Source: Purshia tridentata (taxonomy: Eukaryota; Streptophyta; Magnoliopsida; Rosales; Rosaceae). From it: 54,867 nt of DNA. Location of the stretch: assembly GCA_003254885.1 (NCBI GenBank), contig QANT01005961.1:1-54867 (forward strand). The letters run 5' to 3'. Of this stretch, positions 11,589-23,400 are shown piece after piece (position 1 is the stretch's first letter; every line of letters begins with the position of its first letter). Under the pieces are notes generated by a model. That model did not search any database. It was not told the origin of the DNA and worked only from the letters and a program-made list of their open reading frames with translations. A program made the position numbers and the translations under genes.

Positions 11589-14500
11589 ATGACGCCAAAA
11601 AATTGCAAAATTGCATATGCCTGTCATGTAATGAAGCAGTATGGCATTTCAGAAGTTGAAACAAAGGCAGCACTTAAGGAACTTCTAAAATTGTATGACA
11701 ATAACTGGGAGCTTATTATAGATGACAGTTACAGAGTACTGCTTGAGGTTATAATGGACAAGAAGTCAGAGAAAGAGGTATACCCTGTTGACATATGTTA
11801 CATCTTACGATGATGATGTCTCATGTCCTGCCCTCATCTACCATGCGGAGGAGCTCATGGGAATGATAATATTTTTCAATTTCATTGCATGCTTAGTTTA
11901 AATGTTATTACATCTATTTTCATTTCAGGCTGTGAAATCTAAGAATATAGAACCTCCATCATATAATAAAACTGAAGTTGTTGAACTTCCAACCAAGAGA
12001 TTATACACCAGACAACAGAAAAAACAGGCAATGTCCCCCTCCAAATCTTGCTTGAAAACAACTCCATCAAAAGCAGCACATCAGAATGAACATGACCTGT
12101 TTTCAGATTCTGATGAACCTAAAGAATCTCAACCACTATTGAGAAAATCAATCCTGAGACACCAGGAAGAAGAAGCTTTGATCCATGAATCAAAGGTGAG
12201 CATTTTTTGCTCTATCATATAGATTCTCTTTCTTATATATATATATATATATTTGTTTTTTTACCAATTTCAATTTATGGTCTTGGTGTTTCATGTCCTG
12301 CTCTAATCTACCGTGCAGAGGAGGCTCATGGGTATAATACTATTTCTCATTTTCATTGTATGCTTACTTTAAATGTTCTAATATTACATGTTTTTTCATA
12401 CCAGGGAGTGAAATCTAAAAACATAGAAGCCCCATCATATGATAAAACTGCAGTTGTTGAACTTCCAGCCAAGAGATTATGCACAAGACAACAGAAAAAA
12501 CAGGCAATGTCCCCCTCCAAATCTTGCTTGAAAACTAGTCCATCAAGAGCAGCACATCAGAGTGATGATGATCTGTTTTCAGATTCTGATGAACCTGAAG
12601 AATCTCAACCACTATTGAGAAAAGCTTTCCCGAGACACCAGGAAGCAGAAGCTTTGATCCGTGGTTCAAAGGTGAACATTTTTTGCTTTATCATATAGAT
12701 TTTTCTTCCTTATACTTTTGTTTAATATTACTTCAAATTATGGCTGTGGTGTTTCATGTCCTGCTCTCATCTACAACGCAGAGTAGATCTCTGAGAATGA
12801 ATTTTTTTTTTCTTTTCCAATTTCATTTGCATGCTTAATTTAAGTGTCTTGATATTACATGTATTTTTGTGCTAGGGAGTGAAATATAAGAACAAAGAAG
12901 CTCTATCATATCCTAAAACAGTTGTTGAACTTCCAACCAAGAGATTATACACAAGACAACAGAAAAACCATGCACTGTCCTTCTCCAAATCTGGCTTGGA
13001 AACAACTCCATCAAGAAGAGCACAGCAGAGTGATGATGAAATGTATTCAGATTTGGACGAACCTGAAGAATCTCAACCACTATTGAGAAGAACTTGCCAG
13101 AGACACCAGGAAGAAGAGGATTTGGTCTCTGGGAATAACTTACATCCTGTTCATAAGTGCAATCCGCGGTTGGAAGATACTCTCATTCTGATAAGTGATG
13201 ATAGTTCTTCAGATTGTGATGGTAGTAACGTTGAGGAAGACAGCTTGGAGTTACTGGAAGTGGAACCCTTGAAAGTGGACTACAGAGACAGTGTTTCAGA
13301 TTTGTCACAGATTGATGTTTTATCATCTCCTCCAATGGGAGAGGTGAAAATCTCTTTGATTTGTAACTCTTCCCAACAGTCTGATTTCCATCTTCCGAAT
13401 CTAGAAGTGGTGGAAGAGAGATGCATAAAATCATACAGGAATGGAGAATGCTTTTTGGAGACAGGAACTGATTCCCCTATTGATGAAAATATAAGGTTCA
13501 GAAATGTGCCAGATTTAAGTTCCAATGCACAAGATGTTCTTGCCAAAAAGGATAATTGTCAAGGCAATAATTGTGGTGCTCTAAGCTTTCCTGGTGAATC
13601 TTTTGTTTTTCAGAATCTTATTAAAATTGTACCCCATATACCCAAACATATAGCTTCTAGTGGATTCAAAGGTCTTCACCGCATATTTGGTTTCACAGTT
13701 AAAGATTTTGAGAACATTTGTGGTGAGAGTGGAAAGAGATTAAAGCTTCTCCAAGGCATTCAATCTTCAAAATTGTGCAAGGTGGAGGCTTCTGAGAGTG
13801 AGAACCACCATTCTTCACTTGGAGTGGTAAAATCCTGTGTTTATTTTGATGACATAACTAGAGGTGAAGAAAGAGTGAAAATTTCCCTGGAAATTGGAAG
13901 AAATGCTGAAGATCTGCCAACCTTTTTTTACATCCCAAGGAATATAGTTTATAAAAATGCCTATGTGAATTTTTCACTTGCTCGTATATCTGATGATGGT
14001 TGCTGCTCACATTGTAATGGGGATTGTCTGGCATCGCCGATACCATGTGCCTGTGCTATTGAAATGGGGGGTGAATTTGCTTACACACCAGGGGGATTGG
14101 TCAAGGAGAAGTTTCTGGAAGAATGTATATCTGTGAATCAGGAACCTAAATCACACCACTACTTCTATTGTAAAAAGTGTCCACTTGAAGGGTCTAAGAA
14201 CAAGAAGAGTTCTGTAGCATGCAAGGGCCACTTATTACAAAAATTTATAAAGGAATGCTGGTCTAAATGCGGATGTAACAAGAACTGTGGGAACCGGATT
14301 GTCCAGCAAGGCATAACTTTGAAGTTGCAGGTTAGTTTTTTCTCTGTGAAAATTTCTGCTGTGATCCCAAATGATATCATATCTAGATCAGGTTGCTTTA
14401 AATGCTAAATGCATCTCAGGAGTTATTTTTTTCTCTGGGTATGTATGTTTCAGGTGTTTTTGACACCTGATGGGAGAGGGTGGGGTCTCCGAACATTGGA

Positions 14501-16334
14501 GGACTTGCCAAGAGGGGCTTTTGTCTGTGAGTTTGTTGGGGAGATAGTAACCAGTACAGAACTATATGAGAGAAATATTTGGAGTGCTGATAAGAAGCAT
14601 ACATACCCAATGCTACTAGATGCAGACTGGGGATCAGAGGGTGTCTTGAAAGATAAAGAGGCCCTTTGCTTGGACGCTACAGTTTATGGAAATGTTGCAA
14701 GATTCATCAATCACAGGTGTACATTCCATACTCTTATGTGCTTTTCTTTGTCTTTTTTGTTTTTATTTTTTGTATTAATAAACTAATTATTAGAATGATA
14801 ATTCAAGTTAAAGGGGATAATTTCAGAAGATTTTTATTTTTCTCTTATATAATAATTTAAAGTTTATCTTTTTCTTCAGTTGTGTTTGCCCTTCTTTTCA
14901 AATTTTTTTTCTCTCCAAATGAATCTCAGGGTATTGGGTCCATCACAAGCAGAAGTGACTTTCAGTTTTGTCTGCTAGTTTTTAGTCTCTGCTAGTATTA
15001 AAGATATTTCTGCCTCTTACAGGATTTATTTCTACTTGCCCTATTCTGTAAGAGTCAATTTTGACACAATATAGGTGTGGTGTATAAATTCTATGGCCAT
15101 ATATAAGTTTAGTAGGATGTACACATATATCTGAAAACATCATAGGAAGAACATGTGATGCACTTTCTTTCTCAACAAAGAGATGATAATTTCATGATGT
15201 ATCAGATATATACAGTACTATTGAATATGCAAGGTTTTTTTTATATAATATTTCATACTGATGATTAGGATGCTTTATTGTTTGATTAAACAAGAAAATT
15301 TAGATTACATAAATTCTCAGTTTATGATTTAGTCTTTTATCATATAGAAGTAACATCTTGTCAATTGTCTAATTATTAACTCGGCTGCTGTATGTGGCTT
15401 CCAATTGCTTTGTACTCAACTCAATTCAGCTAACCTTTTCTGCCAAAGTTAATTCATTTGGTTACATGAGTCCACCCTATGAAATGCTTGGGTGTCAACA
15501 TGATCTCATCTCTGCCACTCAGCCAATTCAAACTCTCTAATTTCCTTGCTTAGTATGTAAGGTTAATCTTAGATTAGTTGCAAATTTAAATTTAAAATAT
15601 TTTCCAATAACTTTGCATCTGCAATTCAAACTTTAGGAAGCAATAATAAATACCAAAATATCAAGGGAATCTTTCACTTTCAATACATATAAGGACCAGT
15701 TGTTGATATGAACCATTAAGTGCATCGTTCAATTTCTGTATTTATTATAAATTCTTTATTAAGATCACTTCTTACTGAAGTTGTCTCAATGTCTCATTCG
15801 GGACCTGAATGGCTATGCTCTTCAATATTTTGATTCGTGAGAGAGAGTTGGTAACTTACTCTTCTCCCCTTCAGTCTCTTTTTTCCTAAAACTTTCTCCT
15901 GAATGGCTAGATGTTTTGATGCTACCTTGGTTGAGATCCCTGTTGAAGTGGAGACCCCAGATCATCACTACTATCATGTATGACTTCTGAGCATTTAGAT
16001 CTTGTCATTTTGTCTTGCTTAAATCATTTGTTCATACAAGTATCTATGAGTATACTATAACTGTTTGATGTCTTTATTTTTAATATCGTGCAGGTTGCCT
16101 TTTTCACAACAAGGAAGATTGCTGCTATGGATGAGCTCACTTGGGTAAGAGGGATTCACCAAAATATGATATGTTTGATATTACTAGTTATTTGGCATTG
16201 GTAACCAATTTTTAATGTCTTTGCGGTTGCAGGACTATGGCATTGACTTTGATGACCACAATCATCTTGTCAAGGCTTTCGAATGTGTCTGTGGAAGCCC
16301 ATTCTGTCGTGACCGCAACCCCCGCAACCATTAA
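11589..16334 (+). CDS. SUVR1/2/4-type histone-lysine N-methyltransferase, copy A (WIYLD, pre-SET, SET, post-SET)
   Basis: Eight coding exons: 11589-11777, 11929-12195, 12405-12671, 12876-14330, 14454-14716, 15911-15977, 16094-16144, 16233-16334; 886 residues. Exon 1 (residues 1-63) is a WIYLD domain, which binds ubiquitin in Arabidopsis SUVR4. Residues 64-152, 153-241 and 242 to about 330 are three copies of one 89-residue unit. A SUMO-interaction-like motif, LILISDDSSSD, lies near residue 344. The pre-SET Cys cluster (CCSHCNGDC to CGCNKNCGNR) spans about 616-726. The SET core has GWGLRTL, YGNVARFINHRC and ELTWDYG, and the post-SET has CVCGSPFC. All key SET motifs are present, so it may be active, although some SUVR2-type proteins are described as inactive. 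It is expected to act in the nucleus on H3K9. The start is the first ATG of the exon; the matching upstream ATG of copy B is ATT here. Paralogue of the gene at 20401-24103. Confidence 0.9.
11819..13140 (+). repeat. Three tandem exon+intron units inside SUVR copy A
   Basis: Units start at about 11819, 12289 and 12752 (period about 465 bp), each with a TCATGTCCTGC motif in the intron followed by a phase 0-0 exon. The first two exons are exactly 267 nt; the third is the 5' part of the long exon at 12876. Each encodes KNxE...VVELPxKRL.TRQQK...ESQPLLR. Because every unit begins and ends in phase 0, gain or loss of a unit keeps the frame. Confidence 0.93.
14331..14408 (+). other. In-frame extension into intron 4 of SUVR copy A
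   Basis: The frame stays open past the donor for 25 codons and ends ...SGCFKC then stop. Copy B does the same at 22942-23019 with the same last residues. Retention of this short intron (123 nt) would give a protein with WIYLD and pre-SET but no SET domain. Confidence 0.5.
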
Positions 16335-16800
16335 ACTTGTTCGAGTTTTACTCTCAGTGGATTCGGTTTATTTCAGTCAGTTTTTGTAGGCCAAAAGAAA
16401 TTATAGTTCCTTAGGCTAGCTCTGGACTTGAGAATATAAATGCATCGAAGGCTCCTTTTGTTTCGAGAGAAAAGTAGAACTCTTATCAAATATATTCTGC
16501 TGGAAACAATTTCCTGAATGAGAAACAAAATTGTAATGAAAAATGCAGTTGGGTATGTTGTTGACAAGGTTTACATGAGATATCACTAGTTTTTAATTTT
16601 TAATTTTTTTCTTAATCTCCTTAATGTATGCTATGAGTTATGAGGCTCTTCCTTGCATAATGTGGAGTATGTGTTGTACGGTTATACCATCGAGTTGGTA
16701 GTTCCCACAGACCTCTTCTTAAATTTCTTTTTTATTAGAAAACCTTTCACAAGACTCCCTTTGGTTATCAAACAATAAAGTAATGAACTCCCAGGTTGCT
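16335..16800. other. 3' flank of SUVR copy A and junction of the tandem duplication
   Basis: The sequence from 16335 to about 16730 aligns with the 3' flank of copy B (24104 to about 24570), for example the shared AATTATAGTTCCTTAG and CACAGACCTC. Beyond about 16740 it instead resembles 7419 onward (GGTTATCAAACA, then the S15a fragment). The junction between units therefore lies near 16.73 kb. Confidence 0.7.
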
Positions 16801-16879
16801 TCCAAAGCTGGCATTATGAATCAGGAAGAGGGTCGAATAATGAATGTTGTTGGTAAGCTGCTTGGTTTCCTTTACCAAA
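16801..16879 (+). pseudogene. Ribosomal protein S15a (uS8) C-terminal fragment, second copy
   Basis: Reads SKAGIMNQEEGRIMNVVG then KLLGFLYQTR, matching the end of plant S15a ([20 protein letters not shown] then FFY and stop). The stop codon after Y is changed to CAA. Only the last 25 or so codons remain. Its flank (CAAACTAGGC, TCAGGAATGAG) also matches 7911-7940, so it is the duplicate of the 7706-7913 pseudogene. Confidence 0.8.
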
Positions 16880-18243
16880 CTAGGCAAGGCTTATTTCAGG
16901 AATGAGCTTTTGTATGTATTGGGACATCATTGATTTCTTGTATCACTTTGTGTTTGCTTTGATCGTCACATAAGTTGTTACTGGCAAGTTATGCCACACC
17001 TAGCACACTACTTTGCGTAAATTGGTAATTATAAATAAGGTTATTTAATTGGTCAAAAACATGAATAATTAAGGTTATTTAAAGATATAGTTCTTGGGGC
17101 TGAGTCCAGTCGGAAAGGTCATTAAATTTGCCCTCCTATACTCAATTCGGGCATATATATTTAAAGAAATTTTGATAAATTCAACCCAAACATATATTTT
17201 ATTAATATAAATTATAATATATTGGAACAAATGAGGATGTATACCTAAACTAACACTACCACATTTAAAATTTCTTATATAACAGCTTGAACTCTTATAT
17301 ATTTTACCTTCTTTTTTTTCTCCTTTGGAGAAAAAAAAGTTTACTCATGCATCATGACAAGAACTTTGTTTGTGCACACCTAAGAGAGAAATAGACCATT
17401 GATGGAGGATTGGGTCCACAGTGATAGGGCAAGGCCAAAACATTTTATGAGTATGAAATGAGATACGTCGGTACAAGCATGACATAAGAAAATAGGTTAG
17501 ATTAGGTCAGAATTTTTAGGCCATAAAGCACTATAAAACAAGAGCAGGAGCACAAAATAGATCAGAACTAGGCATGATTTGTATAAAACATTGGTTTTTT
17601 TGTTTCAAAAGTTTTTCAACAAAAGAAAAATTCATTTTTTCAAATAAAAAGATGTTAATATTTAATGTAATAAATAAAAATAATATTAAATAAGTTTTTA
17701 ATCATAAAACAAAACAAATTATAAATTTTGTGGGTACCGCCCCTTTAAAACACAACACAAACACTCGACACATTTATGAATGAGTTCAATTTAAATAGAG
17801 GTTAATTGACTTTAAATACCAAATTTTAATAATATGAAACTTGGTATTTAATCCTAAATTTCTATTTAAATAGCTCACCTTAAGTCGTATTTTATTTATT
17901 TATTTTTAAATGTCTATGTTATGTTATGAATTTATGACTTAAAAGACTGATTTATTTATTTATAACAAACAAAATACTATAATGAAAAATAAATAAAATG
18001 CGGACACGTACGAGTCATACGACACATCATTCCGAATGTCTTGGACATTATTGGGAAAAGAAAATGACATCATCAAAAAATTCTAGAAGCTTCCTAATGC
18101 AAAACCGTCGTTTGTTGGGCGTTTTTTTGATAATAGCGAAAATCCTCGTTTTGTAAGAGCTGAAATAATTTCTGCTTTACAGCCCCCGAGCCTTATTCAC
18201 ACTCACTGGACCAGTCAGTGACACTACCACCATTTCAAATTCC
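16880..18243. other. 5' flank of SUVR copy B, no gene
   Basis: AT-rich intergenic DNA that aligns in patches with the 5' flank of copy A. Only short open frames are present. Confidence 0.6.
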
Positions 18244-18308
18244 AAACCCTAGAGCTCTCTAGCTTCTTGGACCTCCTGGAGCTCTGTACATCTTCTAGTC
18301 TTGTAGAG
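18244..18308 (+). other. Telo-box and non-coding first exon of SUVR copy B (5'UTR)
   Basis: The telo-box AAACCCTAG at 18244-18252 is followed by a leader that matches copy A's first exon and ends at the donor TTGTAGAG|GTATAC (18308/18309). The next likely acceptor is GGATTAG at 20319. Confidence 0.55.
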
Positions 18309-20400
18309 GTATACAATGAAACATATATAGCTGCGTTTCTCAGTCCTCTATTGCATTCACTATTATGTAAGGGGCTTGTGAAATCAATTGGGTAAAAGAG
18401 TGTGGCATAGATTCCGATTATTCCAAGGCCTCAAGAACAATCCTTTCATTTTTTTTTTCTCTATTTTCTGTATTATAATCTTGTTTTATCATTAAGTTTC
18501 GCCTAAGTGAAATGCGTGTTTTTGTTTTGTACTTCCACCACATTGCGTGAAATTTGTGCTGATGATTTTGATGAGTCTTTGAGATTGTGCTTTGCTTTGA
18601 AAGCCGTAAAAAATAATGCGGTAAATGTCAATTTAGTCCACATGTTGATGAGTGCCCTTGAATTGCTTGCATTTTTTTATTATTTCTTTGTGGGCAATGC
18701 TATATGGGACCTCTTAGTTATTTCTCAATCAATCTTGCGAGCCAAGTAATCCTTATCTAGAATAGTGTGTTTGCCCTTTACTTTTCATTTTCGGTGTTTC
18801 ATGCACACAAAATGTTTCTTTATTTTTCTGCATTTTGAAATTAATTTGCTTTTCCTTTAGCTTCAACCTACTGCCAACTTTTAGCTTCAAGTTTTTATTT
18901 TTTGTAATGGAAAAAAATTCAAGTTTGTTTGTTTTATCTGTAGCGAATATAATGAAAAGTGAACATTTTAACTTCCGTTTCAATTTGAACCCCTCCATTC
19001 TCTCTGTAAGATTGTAAGTTTTTCACGTTATATGTGGTCTTTGCATTCAGGTTGTGATTTTTTAATCTTTATCCTTTTAGCTTGTCTCATTGATTTCAGG
19101 GTTCTCCCGCTTTATTAGCAAAAGAAAGAAACACAGAAGTTTTCTTATTTTTTCTGGACCCTCATAAATAAAATATGGGTTTTATGCATCATGGCTTAGG
19201 TGTGTTATTATTTGCTGTAGAGCTCTTGTACTCTTCTTTTATAGCTTTGAATTTATCTCCAAGACTCCATCACTGTTGTTAAGGTATATACAGGACTTGG
19301 CTTGCGTACTTTTACAATAAGAGGCTTTTGTCAGTTTTCTATTCGTCTTAGTTTTCATATTGCTTGGAACTTTGCTGTTTTAACTGTGTATTACACGTAT
19401 TGGCTGTTAGGATGTGTATGAGTCCATTTATTTTGTGTTTTATGTTATTATTATTAGTTTGTGTAAGATTACAAAATTCAATTTTCTTTAAGTGATATTC
19501 TGTATCATTGTCATGCAGAACACTAGCATTAAGTCCAATAACAAAGAGCATTTTTAAGTCCTATAGATGACATTGACTCCTTTTCCTTTCAGTTAGTTAA
19601 ATAGATGCTGGTTTAAGCCTTTAGTCTTTCAATTTTTACTATCAGAAACCCATATGAAGATTTTCGGCAGTGTCTGTTCTTTCAGTCATTTAGGTGTAGT
19701 AGCTGTTCTGAATTTTAAAATTAATCATTTTTCATTACAATTGATCAACTTATGCTGGATATGGAAAACCAGTAATAAAATAACTATATTTCTTTTACCA
19801 GTTATTTGAAATGATTCATTCTTTTCATGGCCTTTATGATGTTTTTGTATATTCATTCAGCATTAAGTGATAGCATTCATGGTGACATGACAACTCCATT
19901 TTTATGCTACTTCATTATTTTCTCTTATTAACTTTCCATGAACCCTGAACATAGTTTTCCATGATGGCGAGCAAAACTTCATGAATATGGTCTAACATAT
20001 ATTTAGTTTTGGTCTACATTATCTCTTCTGTAATTCATTCCGGGTTTAATTTCAGATTTTACAAGACTACAAGTACAACATACTATGTCCCATATCATCG
20101 TGGTTGCTTTGTAACGCATTAATCCTCTAGCTTTTCTAAAGAAAATTTGGTTTTTCTTTCATTTCTTGCTACCTTTTTGATTTGTTGGTAGTAGTGTTAT
20201 TCATTCCTTAAAAATACTTCAGTACTTAGGGCTAGGGTGGCATATTCATAATTCATTTTCCAATTTTGGATAAATTATGATGATTTATTTCCATCACTTA
20301 TTCCACTCTTCTGGATTAGGTTCCTTTGGGGACCTGTTGCAGAACGTGAAGGGAAGGGACAAACTGTCAAATGGAGTTATACAAAAAGTTTAAATCAGTG

Positions 20401-23400
20401 ATGATGCCAAAAAATCACAAAATTGCAGATGCCTGTCATGTGATGAAGCAATATGGCATTTCGGAAGTTGAAACAAAGACAGCACTTAAGAAACTTCTAA
20501 AATTGTATGAAAATAATTGGGAATTTATTATAGATGACAATTACAGAGTACTGCTTGAGGTTATGTTGGACAAGAAGCCTGAGAATGAGGTGTGCCCAAT
20601 TGACATATGTTACATCTTACGTTCTTCTCTGGACGGTGTTTGGTTTATGTATTATATCAAGATTTTGGTTTTAATTATTTTCATCTATTATAATCTTATA
20701 AGAGAACAATGAAAATATTGATCTAATTGTTTTGTTTTGCAAATCCTTACGATGCTTATATTTTGTACCCTCAAGCCTTGTCCTATTTTGCATGCTTATA
20801 ATGGCTCTTTAAACAGAGAGTGGAATGCAAGGAAAAAGAAGCTTTGATCAGTGAATTAAAGGTGAGCATTTTCTGCTTTACTTTATAGATTCTGTTCCTT
20901 ATATTTCTGTTTACTATTAAAGTCATGATGTTTCTTGTCCTGCTCTCTTCTACCATGCAGGGGAGCTCATGGTAATGATAAATATATTTCAATTTCATTG
21001 CATGCTTAATTTAAATGTTTTAATAATACATGTATCTTCATACCAGGTGATGAAATCTGAGAACATAGAAGTTCCATCATATGATAAAACTGAAGTTGTT
21101 GAACTTCCAACCAAGAGATTATGGACAAGACAACAGAAAAAGCAGGCAACGTCCTCCTCTAAGTCTTGCTTGAAAACAACTCTATCAAGAGCAGCACATC
21201 AGAATGATGACAACCAGTTTTCAGATTCTGATGAACCTAAGGAATCTCAGCCACTATTGAGAAAAGCTTTCCTGAGACACAAGGAAGAAGAAGCTTTGAT
21301 CCATGAATCAAAGGTGAGCTGTTTTTGCTTTATCATATAGATTTCTTCCTTATACTTCTGTTTACTTTTATTTCAAATTATGGCTGTGGTGTTTCATGTC
21401 CTGCTCTCATCTACATGCAGAGATGATCTACAAGAATAACACATTTTTTATTTTCAATTTCATTTACATGCTTAATTTACGTGTTTTAGTATTACATGTA
21501 TTTTTTTTTGTACTAGGTAGTGAAATCTAAGAACAAAGAAGCTCTATCAAATGTTAAAACAGTTGTTGAACTTCGAACCAAGAGAGTATACACAACACAA
21601 AGGAAACAACAGGTGTTGTCCTTCTCTAAATCTTGCTTGGAAACAACTGCATCAAGAAGGGCACATCAGAGTGATGATAATATGTTTTCAGATTCTGAAG
21701 AACCTGAAGAATCTCAACCACTATTGAGAAGAACTTTCCAGAGACACCAGGAAGAAGAGGTTTTGGTATCTGGGGATAACTTACGTCCTGCTCATAAGTG
21801 CAATCCACGGCTGGAACAAAGATTCATTCTGATAAGTGAAGATAGTTCTTCAGATTGTGATGGTTGTAACGTTCATGAAGACAGCTTGGAGATAATGGAA
21901 GCAGAACCCTTGAATGTGGACAGCAAAAATAGTGTTTCAGATTTGCCACAGATTGATGTTGCATCAATTCCTCCAAAGGGAGAGCTGAAAATTTCTTTGA
22001 TTTGTAACTCTTCTTCACAGTCTGATTTCTATCTTCCAAATCTAGAAGTGGTGGAAGAGAGATGCATAAAATCATATGGAAATTCAGAATGCTTTTTGGC
22101 AATGGGAACTGATTCCACTGTTGATGAAAATACAAGGTTCAGAGACGTGCCAGATGTTCTTACCAAAAAGGATGATTATCAAGGCAGTAATTGCAGTGCT
22201 CTAAATTTTACTAATGAATCTTTTGTTTTTCGAAATCTTATCAAGATTGTACCCCATATACCCAAAGATATAGCTTCTTGTGGATTCAAAGGTCTTCACC
22301 ACTTAATTGGTTTCAAAGTTAAGGATATTGAGAACATTTGCGGTGAGAGTAGAAAGAGATTAAAGGTCCTCCAAGGCCTGCAATCTTCAAAATTATGCAA
22401 GGTGGAGGCTGCTGAGAACCATCATTCTTCACTTGGAGTTGTAAACTCTTGTGTTTATATTGATGACATAAGTAGAGGTAAAGAAAAAGTGAAAATTTCC
22501 TTGGAGGATGGAAGAAATGCTGAAGATCTGCCAACCTTTTTTTACATCCAAAGAAATTTAGTTTATAAAAATGCCTATGTGAAGTTTGAACTTGCTCGTA
22601 TATCAGATGAGGGTTGCTGCTCAGATTGTTATGGGGATTGTCTGGCATCACCGATACCATGTGCCTGTGCTTTTGAAACGGGGGGTGAATTTGCTTACGC
22701 GCCTGGGGGATTGGTCAAGGAGAAGTTTCTGGAAGAATGTATATTTTTGAACCGGGAACCTAAAGCACACCACTACTTCTATTGTAAAAAGTGCCCACTT
22801 GAAGGGTCTAAGAAGAAGAGTTCTGTAGCATGCAAGGGCCACTTATTACGGAAATTTATAAAGGAATGCTGGGCTAAATGCGGATGTAACAAGAACTGTG
22901 GAAACAGGATTGTTCAGCAAGGAGTAACTGTGAAGTTGCAGGTTAGTTTTTTCTCTGTGAATATTTCTGTTGTGGCCCCAAATAATATCATAGCTAGATC
23001 AGGTTGCTTTAAATGCTAAATCCATCTGATGTGTTATTTTTTCTCCTGGGTATATATGTTTCAGGTTTTTTTGACGCCAGATGGAAAAGGGTGGGGTCTT
23101 CGTACACTGGACGACTTGCCAAGAGGGGCTTTCGTCTGTGAGTATGTTGGGGAGATAGTAACCAACACAGAACTATATGAGCGTAATAAATGTAGCACTG
23201 ATAAGAAGCATACATACCCAATGCTACTAGATGCAGACTGGGGTTCAGAGGGTGTCTTGAAAGATGAAGAGGCCCTTTGCTTGGACGCTACAGTTTATGG
23301 AAATGTTGCAAGATTCATCAATCACAGGTGTAAATTCCATACTCTTGTATGCTTTTTTATAGTAGTAAAAGAACTAATTATTAGAATTGTGAATTCATTA

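Noticed and set aside
20371..20400. Alternative start ATG of SUVR copy B
   Set aside because: Possible, but copy A has ATT at this place and the WIYLD domain begins right after the ATG at 20401, so the downstream start was chosen.
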